Source of the DNA: Thiotrichaceae bacterium | GTDB lineage: Bacteria > Pseudomonadota > Gammaproteobacteria > Eutrophobiales > Eutrophobiaceae | DNA: 60,061 nucleotides | Assembly: GCA_012960105.1 (NCBI GenBank) | Contig: DUBV01000093.1 | Location: 1-60,061 of the forward strand | Direction: 5' to 3' | Shown: one piece after another, positions 1-8,406 of the stretch | Layout: each line of letters begins with the position of its first letter | Position numbering within the stretch: the first letter of the stretch is position 1 | Program-made: the position numbers and the translations under genes | Notes under the pieces: generated by a model | Database searches by the model: none | What the model was told of the DNA's origin: nothing | What the model saw: only the letters and a program-made list of their open reading frames with translations

Positions 1-2
1 CA

Positions 3-836
3 GGCAATGTCGCAAAGACCTGCCGCTATTTTGGCATTCCACGCTCATTATTTTACGTCTGGCGCAAAGCTTATCGACAGTACGGGAATGAAGGTCTCAA
101 ACGCAAGAAGCCTGTTCCTAAATCACACCCGAATCAAACACCGGATGAAGTCGTTGAGAAAATTTTATACCTTAGGCGTAAATATCACCTGGGGCCAGTT
201 AGGATTATGTGGTACATGGCTCGCTACCATCATATGCGAGTATCTGATGCAACGATATACAGAGTACTCAAAAGGAACGGTGTCAGTCGCTTGCCAGGAA
301 AGCTGGGGCGTAGAAAGGTTCATACGAAACGGTATAACAAACAAGTCCCAGGCCACCACATTCAGATGGATGTTAAATTCCTAATATTCAAAGATAAAAG
401 TGGTAAAAAACTCAAACGCTATCAATATACAGCCATCGATGATGCGACACGGGTGAGGGCTTTAAAAGTTTATGAACGACACACACAAAAGAATGCGATC
501 GATTTTGTGAATTATGTCATTGATAAATTTCCATTTCGCATACAACAAATCAGAACTGATCGTGGTCACGAGTTTCAAGCGCAATTCCACTGGCATGTAG
601 AAGACTTGGGAATGCGTCACGTTTATATTAAGGCAAGAACACCGCAGCTCAACGGAAAAGTAGAACGGTCACATCGTTCAGACCAAGAAGAATTTTATCA
701 GTTGTTGAATTATAAAAATGATGTAGACCTAAAGAAAAAACTTGCTGAATGGGAACAGTTTTATAATTTTGCACGGCCACACGGTGCACACCAAGGCAGA
801 ACCCCTTATGAATCTCTCAGAGATAAGTTAGTATGA
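3..836 (+). CDS. IS481-type transposase, 5' end cut by window
   Basis: The frame is open from the first bases of the window, so the N-terminus lies outside it. The first ~35 visible residues look like a helix-turn-helix (NVAKTCRYFGIPRSLFYVW). A DDE/rve integrase core follows, with candidate acidic residues in QMDVKF, RTDRGHEF and NGKVERSH; the last is the typical catalytic Glu context of IS481/IS3-like enzymes. An ATG at 207 lies inside the domain and is not a credible start. The tail RPHGAHQGRTPYESL is typical of these transposases. It acts as a DNA strand-transfer enzyme. The visible part has no frameshift. The right end of the element should lie in 837-976, but I cannot define an inverted repeat without the left end. 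Confidence 0.88.
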   Translation, partial: GNVAKTCRYFGIPRSLFYVWRKAYRQYGNEGLKRKKPVPKSHPNQTPDEVVEKILYLRRKYHLGPVRIMWYMARYHHMRVSDATIYRVLKRNGVSRLPGKLGRRKVHTKRYNKQVPGHHIQMDVKFLIFKDKSGKKLKRYQYTAIDDATRVRALKVYERHTQKNAIDFVNYVIDKFPFRIQQIRTDRGHEFQAQFHWHVEDLGMRHVYIKARTPQLNGKVERSHRSDQEEFYQLLNYKNDVDLKKKLAEWEQFYNFARPHGAHQGRTPYESLRDKLV

Positions 837-976
837 AAATGAAGTGTCCGATGGGTGCGCATTTACTACAATCCATACTATAAATTTAGTACTGAATACC
901 GCTTCTGTCGATAATCTTTATTGCGCTGGATAACTAATAAATTATCTATATAGTAAGGGAATATTAAAGGGAGTAC

Positions 977-1399
977 TTACTCGCCCATAATTTGAACAAC
1001 AATATCTCGTGTTCGTGCGCAGGTATCGAAGTCAATAACGACGATTTGTTGCCATTTCCCTAGTGTCATGTTTTGTTCTGTAAAAGGAATGGTTAAGGAT
1101 TGCCCTTGTATTTGTCCACGCAGGTGGCTATGACCATTGTCTTCGCCTTTATTGCGGACGTTATGTTGCCATTCAGGATTAGCAGGGATTAATTGGTTCC
1201 AGATATCTCTTGTATCCTGGTGTAAGCCTGGTTCATCTTCGAAGATCATGATCGATGCGGTGGTATGTTTAATGAACAGCGTAATTATGCCAGCAGTGAG
1301 TTTTGATTGTTTAAGAAAGTCTTGAGTATTTTTCGTGATATTTACTATTTTAGTATCACCTTGCATATCAAGTGAGAATTGTTTTGTTACAACTGACAT
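977..1399 (-). CDS. YjbQ/UPF0047 family protein
   Basis: A 140-residue protein matching the YjbQ family in length and motifs: FIKHTTASIMIFEDEPG (about residues 43-59) and GHSHLRGQI (about 88-96), which hold the conserved histidines that line the presumed active site. Members adopt a trimeric fold, and some show weak thiamine-phosphate synthase activity; the physiological role is unsettled. It is probably cytoplasmic, as no signal peptide is seen. It lies 26 bp downstream of the HD-domain gene on the same strand and may share its transcript. The family call is secure; the function is not. Confidence 0.88.
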   Translation of the reverse strand: MSVVTKQFSLDMQGDTKIVNITKNTQDFLKQSKLTAGIITLFIKHTTASIMIFEDEPGLHQDTRDIWNQLIPANPEWQHNVRNKGEDNGHSHLRGQIQGQSLTIPFTEQNMTLGKWQQIVVIDFDTCARTRDIVVQIMGE

Positions 1400-1425
1400 G
1401 TCTTATTCCTCGGTATGTCTTAAAT

Positions 1426-2289
1426 TTATTTTAATGCTCTAAGAAAGCTTAGATCTTTTTCAGATAGTTTCTCTTCACGAGCTTCTTCAAGTATAGGGTC
1501 AAAATGCCCTTGTGCTGTTAGCGTACGTACAGCAGTAAGCACTTTTGAGCCTAGCTGGCCTTTTTCTTTTAAACCATCGAGATAATTAAAGGCATCGGTA
1601 AAATTTTCATCATTACGATTATAATAATCGCTACCACGTTCTCGATTGCTATACGCTTCCAGTTGTTCACATGCGACAAGAATTTCTCCCAATTCATGTA
1701 GCCAGTCTGGACCATCATCCAGTTTTTCAGGATAGTAATAATATAAAGTGACTTTCTCCATCCAGTCAAGCCACTCAATATTGTGCTTATCCAGTTTGGG
1801 TTTAACTAGTTCGGCTATGCGATGTAGTCGTTGTGCATAGCCCAATCGAATTTCGACTTGTTCTTTTGCCCATGCGTTTGTTTCTATACCAAGCTCTTGT
1901 AATTGGCTTTGATACATTTTCCAGAATGCTTCGGTTTCTTTGCCATAAATTGTTTCAGGATGAGCTTCGCGCCACTCTGCAGGTCGTGTTGGAATATTAT
2001 GAGTTTTAGCCCATGTCCATATTTTTCCAAATAAATCATGGTCAAGTCCAGCGCGACCCAGATCATGTAATATACAGGCGGTTTGATAATGACGAACTCG
2101 TTCTTCATCGTGCCCCAGATATTGCGCTACAGTCGCGCACATTTTTGCGGTTCTTAATGCATGGTCTTTGTCATAACCCTCAATAATTTCACCGGGTTTT
2201 TCCGGGTGAGGATAATCATAATATTCTAATAGTGTGCTTACTACGGATTCGGGTATCCATAATAGTGAAGTAGGTAGAATTGAAGTCAT
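1426..2289 (-). CDS. HD-domain phosphohydrolase-like protein
   Basis: A 287-residue soluble protein. An HD-type metal centre is visible in the N-terminal third: His43 in DKDHALRTAK and His75-Asp76 in ILHDLGRAGLDHD, the order expected for HD hydrolases that act on nucleotides or other phosphoesters. The remainder is helical with many Trp and Tyr and no second domain I recognise. The start at 2289 is the first ATG after an AT-rich spacer. The gene is followed by yjbQ on the same strand. The substrate cannot be deduced from the sequence. Confidence 0.75.
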   Translation of the reverse strand: MTSILPTSLLWIPESVVSTLLEYYDYPHPEKPGEIIEGYDKDHALRTAKMCATVAQYLGHDEERVRHYQTACILHDLGRAGLDHDLFGKIWTWAKTHNIPTRPAEWREAHPETIYGKETEAFWKMYQSQLQELGIETNAWAKEQVEIRLGYAQRLHRIAELVKPKLDKHNIEWLDWMEKVTLYYYYPEKLDDGPDWLHELGEILVACEQLEAYSNRERGSDYYNRNDENFTDAFNYLDGLKEKGQLGSKVLTAVRTLTAQGHFDPILEEAREEKLSEKDLSFLRALK

Positions 2290-2727
2290 AGTTAGGAGTT
2301 TAAAATAAGCTTATGCTAAAAGAAACGGGCATGTAGATAATTTATTATGTTTAAAGATAAGGTTTTATCCGATATTCCTGAAAACACTTCAGCATTACGC
2401 TTCATGCGTGAAAAAAGAGGCTTTGCGGGCTAAAGATCAATAAACAAGGGTCACTTTATAGTTTGAAGATCTAGAAAGTAATATAGGTGATCGATTATTT
2501 AATTTTCACCTTAATATAGCTCGATTACTAAAAATGGCAGTATCGTGCAACAATTCGACAATTAGTGAAAGAAGATAATAAAGAAATGAAAAAAGGAACT
2601 TTTAATAAAATGAAACGTTTTAGAAGTTCTGATCGGGTGTTACTTACTTCGGGTTCATCTTCAATTATTACTACTCCAGTTTATCTTGGTTTGATCTTGT
2701 TTCTTGAAAAGCATTCGGCAGGATAAT
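2290..2727. other. AT-rich region without a clear gene, possible remnant
   Basis: This stretch separates two minus-strand genes. On the plus strand there is a 28-codon ORF from ATG 2347 and a 46-codon ORF at 2586-2726 with many Ser/Thr. They are in different frames and separated by several stops. They might be pieces of one decayed plus-strand gene, but I recognise neither. No promoter or RNA structure stands out. Confidence 0.3.
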
Positions 2728-3174
2728 TTAAAAACAAAATAATTCATGGCAGGCGATGCAGGTATCATTTAAGCGTTTATAGATAATTCGCATACCTTCT
2801 TTATCCTTGTTCTGGGTCATATAGCCTAGATTGTTTGCTTCAATTTGCAATTGCCTAGCCATATTCTCAAATATCATTTTTTCAGTTTCTGATAAATCAA
2901 AACCAGGTAAAGCTTGTGTTAACTTTTTTGCAGCAAGATATAGTTCACTTGTATTGTCGAACAATTTTCCTATCTGCTGCATAGAGAGTTCGTCTTCATA
3001 AACAGATAGGCTGAGACGATGCATAATTTCCTGAATGTTTTCACTGTAAATAACATGAAGTTTTAAAGGACTTTCTTGCTCGATATCTTCAGCAAAATTA
3101 CCAGCCCAAGTATCATTTATAGCAATAGTTATGTTGCCGAAGAAAAGCAGTAGCGATATGAATAGTTTAATCAT
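2728..3174 (-). CDS. Periplasmic protein with C-terminal CxxCH haem motif
   Basis: 148 residues. The N-terminal ~24 residues form a hydrophobic signal peptide (MIKLFISLLLFFGNITIAIN). The rest is predicted helical and ends in CIACHELFCF, where CxxCH is a covalent haem c attachment site. A four-helix protein with CxxCH near the C-terminus is the layout of cytochrome c'/c556-type proteins. The gene at 12019-12495 encodes a protein of the same design ending CNACHQLFRDN, so the two are likely paralogues. It is presumably exported and matured in the periplasm, with electron transfer or gas/ligand binding as a likely role. The ATG at 3174 lies 66 bp from the end of the upstream gene on the same strand. 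Confidence 0.65.
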   Translation of the reverse strand: MIKLFISLLLFFGNITIAINDTWAGNFAEDIEQESPLKLHVIYSENIQEIMHRLSLSVYEDELSMQQIGKLFDNTSELYLAAKKLTQALPGFDLSETEKMIFENMARQLQIEANNLGYMTQNKDKEGMRIIYKRLNDTCIACHELFCF

Positions 3175-3240
3175 GTTCGACAGTTTAAAAGAGTGACCAA
3201 ATGAAAGTAAGTCTTTCGTAATGTGTCTTTAACAGGATAT

Positions 3241-4005
3241 TTAAATAGAGAAAGCAGGTTTCGTAGTTTCAGTGCTTGAACCAATAGTGATATCGATATT
3301 CTTTTCAGGCACCTTGTTTGATGTAATGACGTTTGTATAACTTTTAATCGCATTATGTGCAGGGTTAATAATGCCATTGTCTGCTTGATATGCGTGCTTA
3401 TTCTGTAAGGTATTAATATTGGCGGGTGTGTTTCCTGCACGAGTAATATTGTTAGAACTCAGTACCCAAGTATCATTTCTAGGCCCATTTCTATAATTCT
3501 CGCTATCCAATTCCGACGTGTCGAGCGCAGTTTGATTAATTACTAAATCATTTTTTTGCGAATAATCATTGGCGATGATTGTTATTGGGAATGCTGGTGA
3601 TGAATTGCTTGCAACAGTTGTTGGATCTATCGTTGTTGATTGATTATCAAGGTCTGGGGAACCCGGATCGACATCGTCTTTATTAATATTAAATTCAATT
3701 GCTGATGTGACGAAGGAAATGGCGGCACCAAGAGGACCACCATATAATGCGCCGCCGGCAATTTCCATTCCTGGGGCAATAGTGTCGCCGCTTATTTGTC
3801 TGTATATCGCGCCGACTATAGGTATGTGTTGTAGTGGATTGACGATATCAATGATATCACTGAAGGTAAATCCATCTTCACCAAAGAGATAGTTATTTTC
3901 ATCAAAATTTGTAGCTTCATTAGTCGGCGATTTATTATTGTTAGCATTAATAAGCGCGGCGATACCGGTGGCTCGTGTTGATGTATTTGAAATCGAGATA
4001 GTCAA
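3241..4005 (-). CDS. Conserved hypothetical protein with glycine-rich hydrophobic segment
   Basis: 254 residues. The N-terminal third contains FSDIIDIVNPLQHIPIVG followed by GDTIAPGMEIAGG and ALYGGPLGAAISF (about residues 48-107). This glycine-rich, weakly hydrophobic block recalls hypothetical proteins seen in alpha- and gammaproteobacteria. The C-terminal half is Asn/Thr/Ser-rich and looks disordered. There is no signal peptide, catalytic motif or clear transmembrane helix pair. It is the first gene of a minus-strand pair with the CxxCH protein gene and diverges from the SprT-like gene. I do not assign a function. Confidence 0.5.
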   Translation of the reverse strand: MTISISNTSTRATGIAALINANNNKSPTNEATNFDENNYLFGEDGFTFSDIIDIVNPLQHIPIVGAIYRQISGDTIAPGMEIAGGALYGGPLGAAISFVTSAIEFNINKDDVDPGSPDLDNQSTTIDPTTVASNSSPAFPITIIANDYSQKNDLVINQTALDTSELDSENYRNGPRNDTWVLSSNNITRAGNTPANINTLQNKHAYQADNGIINPAHNAIKSYTNVITSNKVPEKNIDITIGSSTETTKPAFSI

Positions 4006-4194
4006 AACAGTATTCCTTCTTAATATGCCTATTATATTTCCATGGGTTTCTCCTATAAATGCAATCTACATACCAGCTTATTTTCATGTACTAATTAACT
4101 CTAATCGTTAGCTATTTAGCCATTTTTTCGAAATTTAAAGCGGGATAACGGTAAACATTTGCCGCTTTCCTTACGATATGGCAGAGTTAGTTCA

Positions 4195-4716
4195 ATGTTA
4201 CAACTCATACCATTAAAAACAGAACAACAGGAGCAGATTATCTCCGCAACGGAGGCCTGTCTTTATCAAGCCAGTATTAAACTGGAACAGTCATTTGAAC
4301 CCATTCCTGTCATGTTTGATTTATCTGGTAGGGCTGCGGGTATGTATAAGATTAATAAATCCCGACGTGTGATTCGCTATAACCCGTATATATTTGCTAA
4401 ATATTATTCTGAAAATATTGCAACAACAGTGCCGCATGAAGTGGCACATTATCTGGTTGATGTATTGTATGGCATAAGGAATACACGACCTCATGGTAGG
4501 GAATGGAAAAATATGATGGCGATGTTTGAAGCCGATGCCAGTGTTACCTGTGATTTCGATCTTGCCGGTCTGCCTGGCAAGCGTTATCAGCGTTTTGATT
4601 ATGCATGTTCTTGTCGTACACATAAGCTGACTCTTATTCGCCATAACCGAGTATTAAAAGGAGCTAGCTATTGTTGTCGGCGATGCAAGCAGGAATTAAC
4701 TACTAAGACTCGATAA
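4195..4716 (+). CDS. SprT-like zinc metalloprotease-domain protein
   Basis: 173 residues if started at ATG 4195; an in-frame TTG at 4159 would add 12 residues without support from homologous layout. HEVAH (H81, E82, H85) is the SprT/WLM-like zinc site, followed by DVLYGIRNTRPHGREW, which carries the third histidine context of SprT. The C-terminus has a Cys-rich zinc ribbon (YACSCRTHK, then YCCRRCKQ). Eukaryotic Spartan relatives cleave DNA-protein crosslinks; the bacterial role is little known. Its stop overlaps the ATG of the HIT gene (TAATG), so the two are translationally coupled. Confidence 0.82.
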   Translation: MLQLIPLKTEQQEQIISATEACLYQASIKLEQSFEPIPVMFDLSGRAAGMYKINKSRRVIRYNPYIFAKYYSENIATTVPHEVAHYLVDVLYGIRNTRPHGREWKNMMAMFEADASVTCDFDLAGLPGKRYQRFDYACSCRTHKLTLIRHNRVLKGASYCCRRCKQELTTKTR

Positions 4717-5144
4717 TGTCCGATATTCATTCTCAATTACTCGAAGACGGTCTACTTCTTGGGCGTTTCCCCTTGTGCCATCTATTATTAATGTGTGATG
4801 CGAATTATCCCTGGTTTATTCTGGTGCCTAATCGAGACAATATTAGCGAAATACATCAATTATCAGCTGATGATCAGTCACAATTATTAAAAGAATCATC
4901 TTTGCTTGCAGAATCACTGCTAGAAAGTTTTCAAGGTGATAAAATGAATATCGCTGCGTTGGGGAATATCGTGCCGCAGCTACATATACACTATGTTGTT
5001 CGTTATCAAAATGATCCTGCATGGCCGGCGCCGATATGGGGTAAACTCCCTGCTAAGCTTTATACTGAAGAAAATTTGAGTGATGTTCTTTTAAAATTTA
5101 ATGAACTGAAATTAACGGACTTTGAATATGAAAAAAACAATTAA
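4716..5144 (+). CDS. HIT-family hydrolase
   Basis: A 142-residue HIT-domain protein. The histidine triad region reads QLHIHYVVRYQNDPAWPAPIWG, with H90 and H92; the third triad position is replaced by Val-Val, as in the HIT subfamily that continues DPAWPxPVWG. These enzymes hydrolyse or transfer nucleotide phosphate groups; the substrate here is unknown. It is cytoplasmic. Its ATG overlaps the stop of the SprT-like gene, and its own 3' end overlaps the next gene by 17 bp, so the three genes form a tight operon. Confidence 0.82.
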   Translation: MSDIHSQLLEDGLLLGRFPLCHLLLMCDANYPWFILVPNRDNISEIHQLSADDQSQLLKESSLLAESLLESFQGDKMNIAALGNIVPQLHIHYVVRYQNDPAWPAPIWGKLPAKLYTEENLSDVLLKFNELKLTDFEYEKNN

Positions 5145-5382
5145 AATTATCCCTGTAGTTTTAGCCACTATTTTTGCACTTAGTTTATCTTTTACAGTGA
5201 ATGCTGAAGATATGAAGTTGGAAGAAGCTAAAGCAGAAATCAGCCGATTAGAAATGGAAAACAAATCATTGCAAGAAGAGCTTGATGTCTATGAAAAGCA
5301 AATCGTTAAACATAAACAAAGATTGGCTGAATACGATGATATCGATATGACTACCGGACTTAAAAAAAGCAAAAGTGAGTAA
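5128..5382 (+). CDS. Small secreted coiled-coil protein
   Basis: 84 residues from ATG 5128; an in-frame TTG at 5122 is less likely. A signal peptide of about 26 residues with cleavage near VNA-ED is followed by a heptad-rich helix (KLEEAKAEISRLEMENKSLQ) that is almost certainly coiled coil, then a short polar tail. No enzymatic motif is present. The start lies inside the end of the HIT gene, implying co-translation. It is probably a small periplasmic structural or scaffold protein; I do not recognise a named family. Confidence 0.6.
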   Translation: MKKTIKIIPVVLATIFALSLSFTVNAEDMKLEEAKAEISRLEMENKSLQEELDVYEKQIVKHKQRLAEYDDIDMTTGLKKSKSE

Positions 5383-5523
5383 TCATTAGCTTATTAATTA
5401 TTAAACTCTGATTTTATTGCGCAGAATATTCTTCTGCTGTTTTTCCGTGCTTTAACATTCTTTATATTAGGCTTGTGCCTCAATTCAAATATATAAACTC
5501 GAAATAACTTCCAATAATAAATT

Positions 5524-6135
5524 ATGAAAATTAAATATTTATTTAGTGGCATCATTTTCCTTCTATTAAGTGCCTGCGGTGGCGATGCTACCCCGACACT
5601 CTCCATGCTATCAGATGATGCAGTCATCCTTGCTTTCGGTGATAGTCTGACTCATGGCAATGGTGCTAATAAAGATGAAAGTTATCCGGCGATATTACAA
5701 AGCTTATCCGGACGTAGCGTTATCAACGCTGGTATTTCTGGTGAAGAATCCGGGCCTGGTTTGAGTCGTTTGCCAGCGGCATTAGAAAAACATGAGCCTT
5801 CATTATTGATACTTTGTCACGGTGGTAATGATCTCTTGAATAAAAGAGATAAGAATCAAATGGAGTCTAATATCCGAGCAATGATACAACTGGCAAAAGA
5901 CAAAAGCATTCCTGTTGTCATGCTTGGCGTACCGAAACCGGGATTATTTTTATCTTCTTTTGAGTTGTATAAAACTATCGCTGATAGTACGGACATAATT
6001 TTTCTTGAAAATTTAATACCGGAAGTATTGGGCGATAAATCACTCAAGTCAGATACGGTGCATCCGAATAAAGAGGGTTATCGGATGATGGCAGAAACGA
6101 TTTATGCCTCATTGCAAGAAGCCGGTGCGTTATAA
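5524..6135 (+). CDS. SGNH/GDSL-type esterase lipoprotein (TesA-like)
   Basis: 203 residues with a lipoprotein signal ending LLSAC (Cys18). Block I is FGDSLTHG with the nucleophile Ser41, the Gly/Asn oxyanion block is GGNDLL, and block V is DTVHPNKEG with Asp177 and His180. This is the TesA-like arylesterase/lysophospholipase layout, of normal length for the family. Expected activity is hydrolysis of short acyl esters or lysophospholipids at the periplasmic membrane surface. It is followed after about 20 bp by the RNase D gene on the same strand. The chain-length preference cannot be read from the sequence. Confidence 0.87.
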   Translation: MKIKYLFSGIIFLLLSACGGDATPTLSMLSDDAVILAFGDSLTHGNGANKDESYPAILQSLSGRSVINAGISGEESGPGLSRLPAALEKHEPSLLILCHGGNDLLNKRDKNQMESNIRAMIQLAKDKSIPVVMLGVPKPGLFLSSFELYKTIADSTDIIFLENLIPEVLGDKSLKSDTVHPNKEGYRMMAETIYASLQEAGAL

Positions 6136-6154
6136 AAAGTAAGATATTGATTAT

Positions 6155-7012
6155 ATGACTGAAGAATTTACCTTTGTTGTTGATGAAGTCGCATTGTCTC
6201 AATTATGTGAGCAACTTAGCGACTCAACGTGGTTAGCTGTTGATACTGAGTTTGAAAGGGTAAGTACATATTATCCAGAATTATGTCTGGTACAAATTTC
6301 CAATGGTACTGTGCATGCAGTAATAGACCCTCTGGTAATTAATAATCTCGAATCGTTATACGAATTACTTTATCAAGACTCCATTACTAAAGTATTTCAT
6401 TCCGCTCATCAGGATTTGGAATTATTTTTTAATATTAAAGGTGCTGTACCAACCCCCTTATTTGATACACAAATAGCAGCACCTCTATTAGATTATGCTC
6501 AAGGTATAGGTTACGGAAATTTAGTTAAAGAAGTCTTGGGTACTGAGCTAGATAAAGGGCACGCTCGAACAGATTGGAAAAAGCGGCCATTATCGAAGGA
6601 GCAACTAAGATATGCGGTTGATGATGCGGTCTATCTTGGGAAAGTGTATGAAATATTTTTACAGAAATTAAATGAACAACAATTTACTGTTTTGAATGAG
6701 AAATTGGCAAGATTAAAAAAATCAGAAACGTACCAGCCTGCTCCTGAAAATATGTGGAAAAAAATATTTGCCGCTAAAAGATTAAAAGGCAAGCAACTAG
6801 AAATAGTAAAACAATTAGCTGCCTGGCGGGAAATAACCGCTCGTGAACGCAATCGACCCAGAAAATGGATCTTGGCTGACCATGCAATGATAGAAATGGT
6901 TAAAGGTTCCTTTGAAAATAAATTGGACCTTTTACAAATTGATAAAGTTGATGAGAAGACAGCTAGCAAAGATGGTGATGCTTTACTAAAGATAATTAAT
7001 GCCGAGTTATAG
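6155..7012 (+). CDS. rnd: Ribonuclease D
   Basis: 285 residues. The DEDDy 3'-5' exonuclease core is complete: D30 and E32 (VDTEFERV), D87 (HSAHQDLELF), Y153 and D157 (YAVDDAVYL). A single HRDC domain follows (about residues 200-285), so the protein is about 90 residues shorter than E. coli RNase D, which has a second HRDC-like domain. It trims the 3' ends of tRNA precursors and other small RNAs in the cytoplasm. The ATG at 6155 follows the esterase gene closely. Confidence 0.9.
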   Translation: MTEEFTFVVDEVALSQLCEQLSDSTWLAVDTEFERVSTYYPELCLVQISNGTVHAVIDPLVINNLESLYELLYQDSITKVFHSAHQDLELFFNIKGAVPTPLFDTQIAAPLLDYAQGIGYGNLVKEVLGTELDKGHARTDWKKRPLSKEQLRYAVDDAVYLGKVYEIFLQKLNEQQFTVLNEKLARLKKSETYQPAPENMWKKIFAAKRLKGKQLEIVKQLAAWREITARERNRPRKWILADHAMIEMVKGSFENKLDLLQIDKVDEKTASKDGDALLKIINAEL

Positions 7013-7080
7013 TTACTTTTTTACTTATTAATGATAGACCCGTAGGTACTGTATTTTGTAGGTAGGGGAGAGCTATAAGC

Positions 7081-7995
7081 TTACTGACTTTGTCGATTCC
7101 CCTGAAGCCCCCCAGTATGAATCGCAATAATGGGTTGTTCTTTTTTAAAACGACCATTTTTAATTAAGTCGAATAAGCCAAATAACATTTTACCGTTGTA
7201 TATTGGTTCTAGTGGTATATTGGTGCGTGATTGAAATTCATCAATAAATGAAGTGAGTTCATCATTTGATTCTGCAAGACCACCAAAGTGATAATCAAAG
7301 TTTACCGACCAGTTATGTCTTGAATTTTTGCGTAACAATTTTTTTATATCTTTTTCTAGAAAGCCGCCTCCCTTAAGTGCAGAGAAGCCTAGTACTCGTG
7401 ATTCGTCAGGAATCGATTTTGCTAAGCCAGCTAATGTTGTACCCGTACCACAAGCCAATGCAAGTGTTTTAAAATCCATGTCGATTTCTTTTACTATTTC
7501 AGAAATACCATTCAAGGCATATTCATTGGAACCGCCTTCCGGTATCCAAAAGCCGCCATATAGTTTTTGCAGTTTGTCGTTATGTGTACGATTTTTTCTA
7601 AGTTCACGAAAATCACTGCGACTGACGAATTTTAGAGTCATGCCCCATTTTCTTAGATCAGATAAAGTTTTATTTTCTTCTTCTGGTTGTTCTCCCCGTA
7701 CTAAGCCCGTTGTTTTGATATTCAGTTTATGTCCGACATAGGCGAGTGCATGTAAGTGATTCGAGTAAGCACCGCCCATACTAACCAGATGATCATGACC
7801 TTGAGTTAATGCATAGAGTAGCGTGTATTTGAGTTTTCGCCATTTATTACCGGAAATTACAGGATGCACCAAATCATCACGTTTTATATGAAGCTCAATT
7901 TTGTGCTCATCCAGAATAGGGTGCTTAATTTGTTCAATAATTGCGGCTTTGGTATTAATGCCAAGCGCGGATTCAATTTGTGTAATATCGACCAT
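7081..7995 (-). CDS. PLP-dependent D-cysteine desulfhydrase/ACC deaminase family enzyme
   Basis: 304 residues of the fold-type II PLP family. The Schiff-base lysine is Lys51 in VISGNKWRKLKY, followed by SMGGAYSNHLHALAYVG, which binds the cofactor and substrate carboxylate, and ACGTGTTLAG for the phosphate. Members act as D-cysteine desulfhydrase (releasing sulfide, ammonia and pyruvate) or as 1-aminocyclopropane-1-carboxylate deaminase; the sequence alone does not separate the two securely. It diverges from ppnP with a 72-bp gap that must hold both promoters. Confidence 0.8.
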   Translation of the reverse strand: MVDITQIESALGINTKAAIIEQIKHPILDEHKIELHIKRDDLVHPVISGNKWRKLKYTLLYALTQGHDHLVSMGGAYSNHLHALAYVGHKLNIKTTGLVRGEQPEEENKTLSDLRKWGMTLKFVSRSDFRELRKNRTHNDKLQKLYGGFWIPEGGSNEYALNGISEIVKEIDMDFKTLALACGTGTTLAGLAKSIPDESRVLGFSALKGGGFLEKDIKKLLRKNSRHNWSVNFDYHFGGLAESNDELTSFIDEFQSRTNIPLEPIYNGKMLFGLFDLIKNGRFKKEQPIIAIHTGGLQGNRQSQ

Positions 7996-8067
7996 GTCTG
8001 AATTTAATATTATTTAAAATAATACGCTATTATACAGGTTCTTTTATTTTCATTTTGGAGTATTAAC

Positions 8068-8379
8068 GTGAGTACATTTGACCAAGTATCTGTTGTTATC
8101 GAAGCAAATATCTATTTTGATGGCAAAGTTAGTAGCCGAACAATTGTTTTTCCTGATGGTTCAAAAAAGACCCTGGGCCTATTATTGCCCGGTGAGTATC
8201 ATTTTAATACCGATGCACCGGAACATATGAAAATAACGGAAGGTACGATTGAATATCGCCTGCAGGAGAGTGATGATTGGAAAAAAGTAGAGGCCGGTGG
8301 TGAATTTAACCTGCCGGGTAATTCTTCATTTGATATTCGTGCATTAGAGATCGCTGATTATGTTTGTTCATTTCTATAA
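8068..8379 (+). CDS. ppnP: Pyrimidine/purine nucleoside phosphorylase PpnP
   Basis: A 103-residue single-cupin protein with GTG start at 8068, preceded by TTGGAG at good spacing. Conserved features of the PpnP (YaiE, DUF1255) family are visible: VFPDGSKKTLGLLLPGEYHF and LPGNSSFDIRALEIADYVCSF. The family phosphorolyses a broad range of nucleosides to a base and ribose-1-phosphate. Length and both ends match. It is followed by the YhiN-type flavoprotein on the same strand after 27 bp. Confidence 0.93.
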   Translation: MSTFDQVSVVIEANIYFDGKVSSRTIVFPDGSKKTLGLLLPGEYHFNTDAPEHMKITEGTIEYRLQESDDWKKVEAGGEFNLPGNSSFDIRALEIADYVCSFL

Positions 8380-8406
8380 GCTTTAATTAACGACTCTTTA
8401 AAATTA

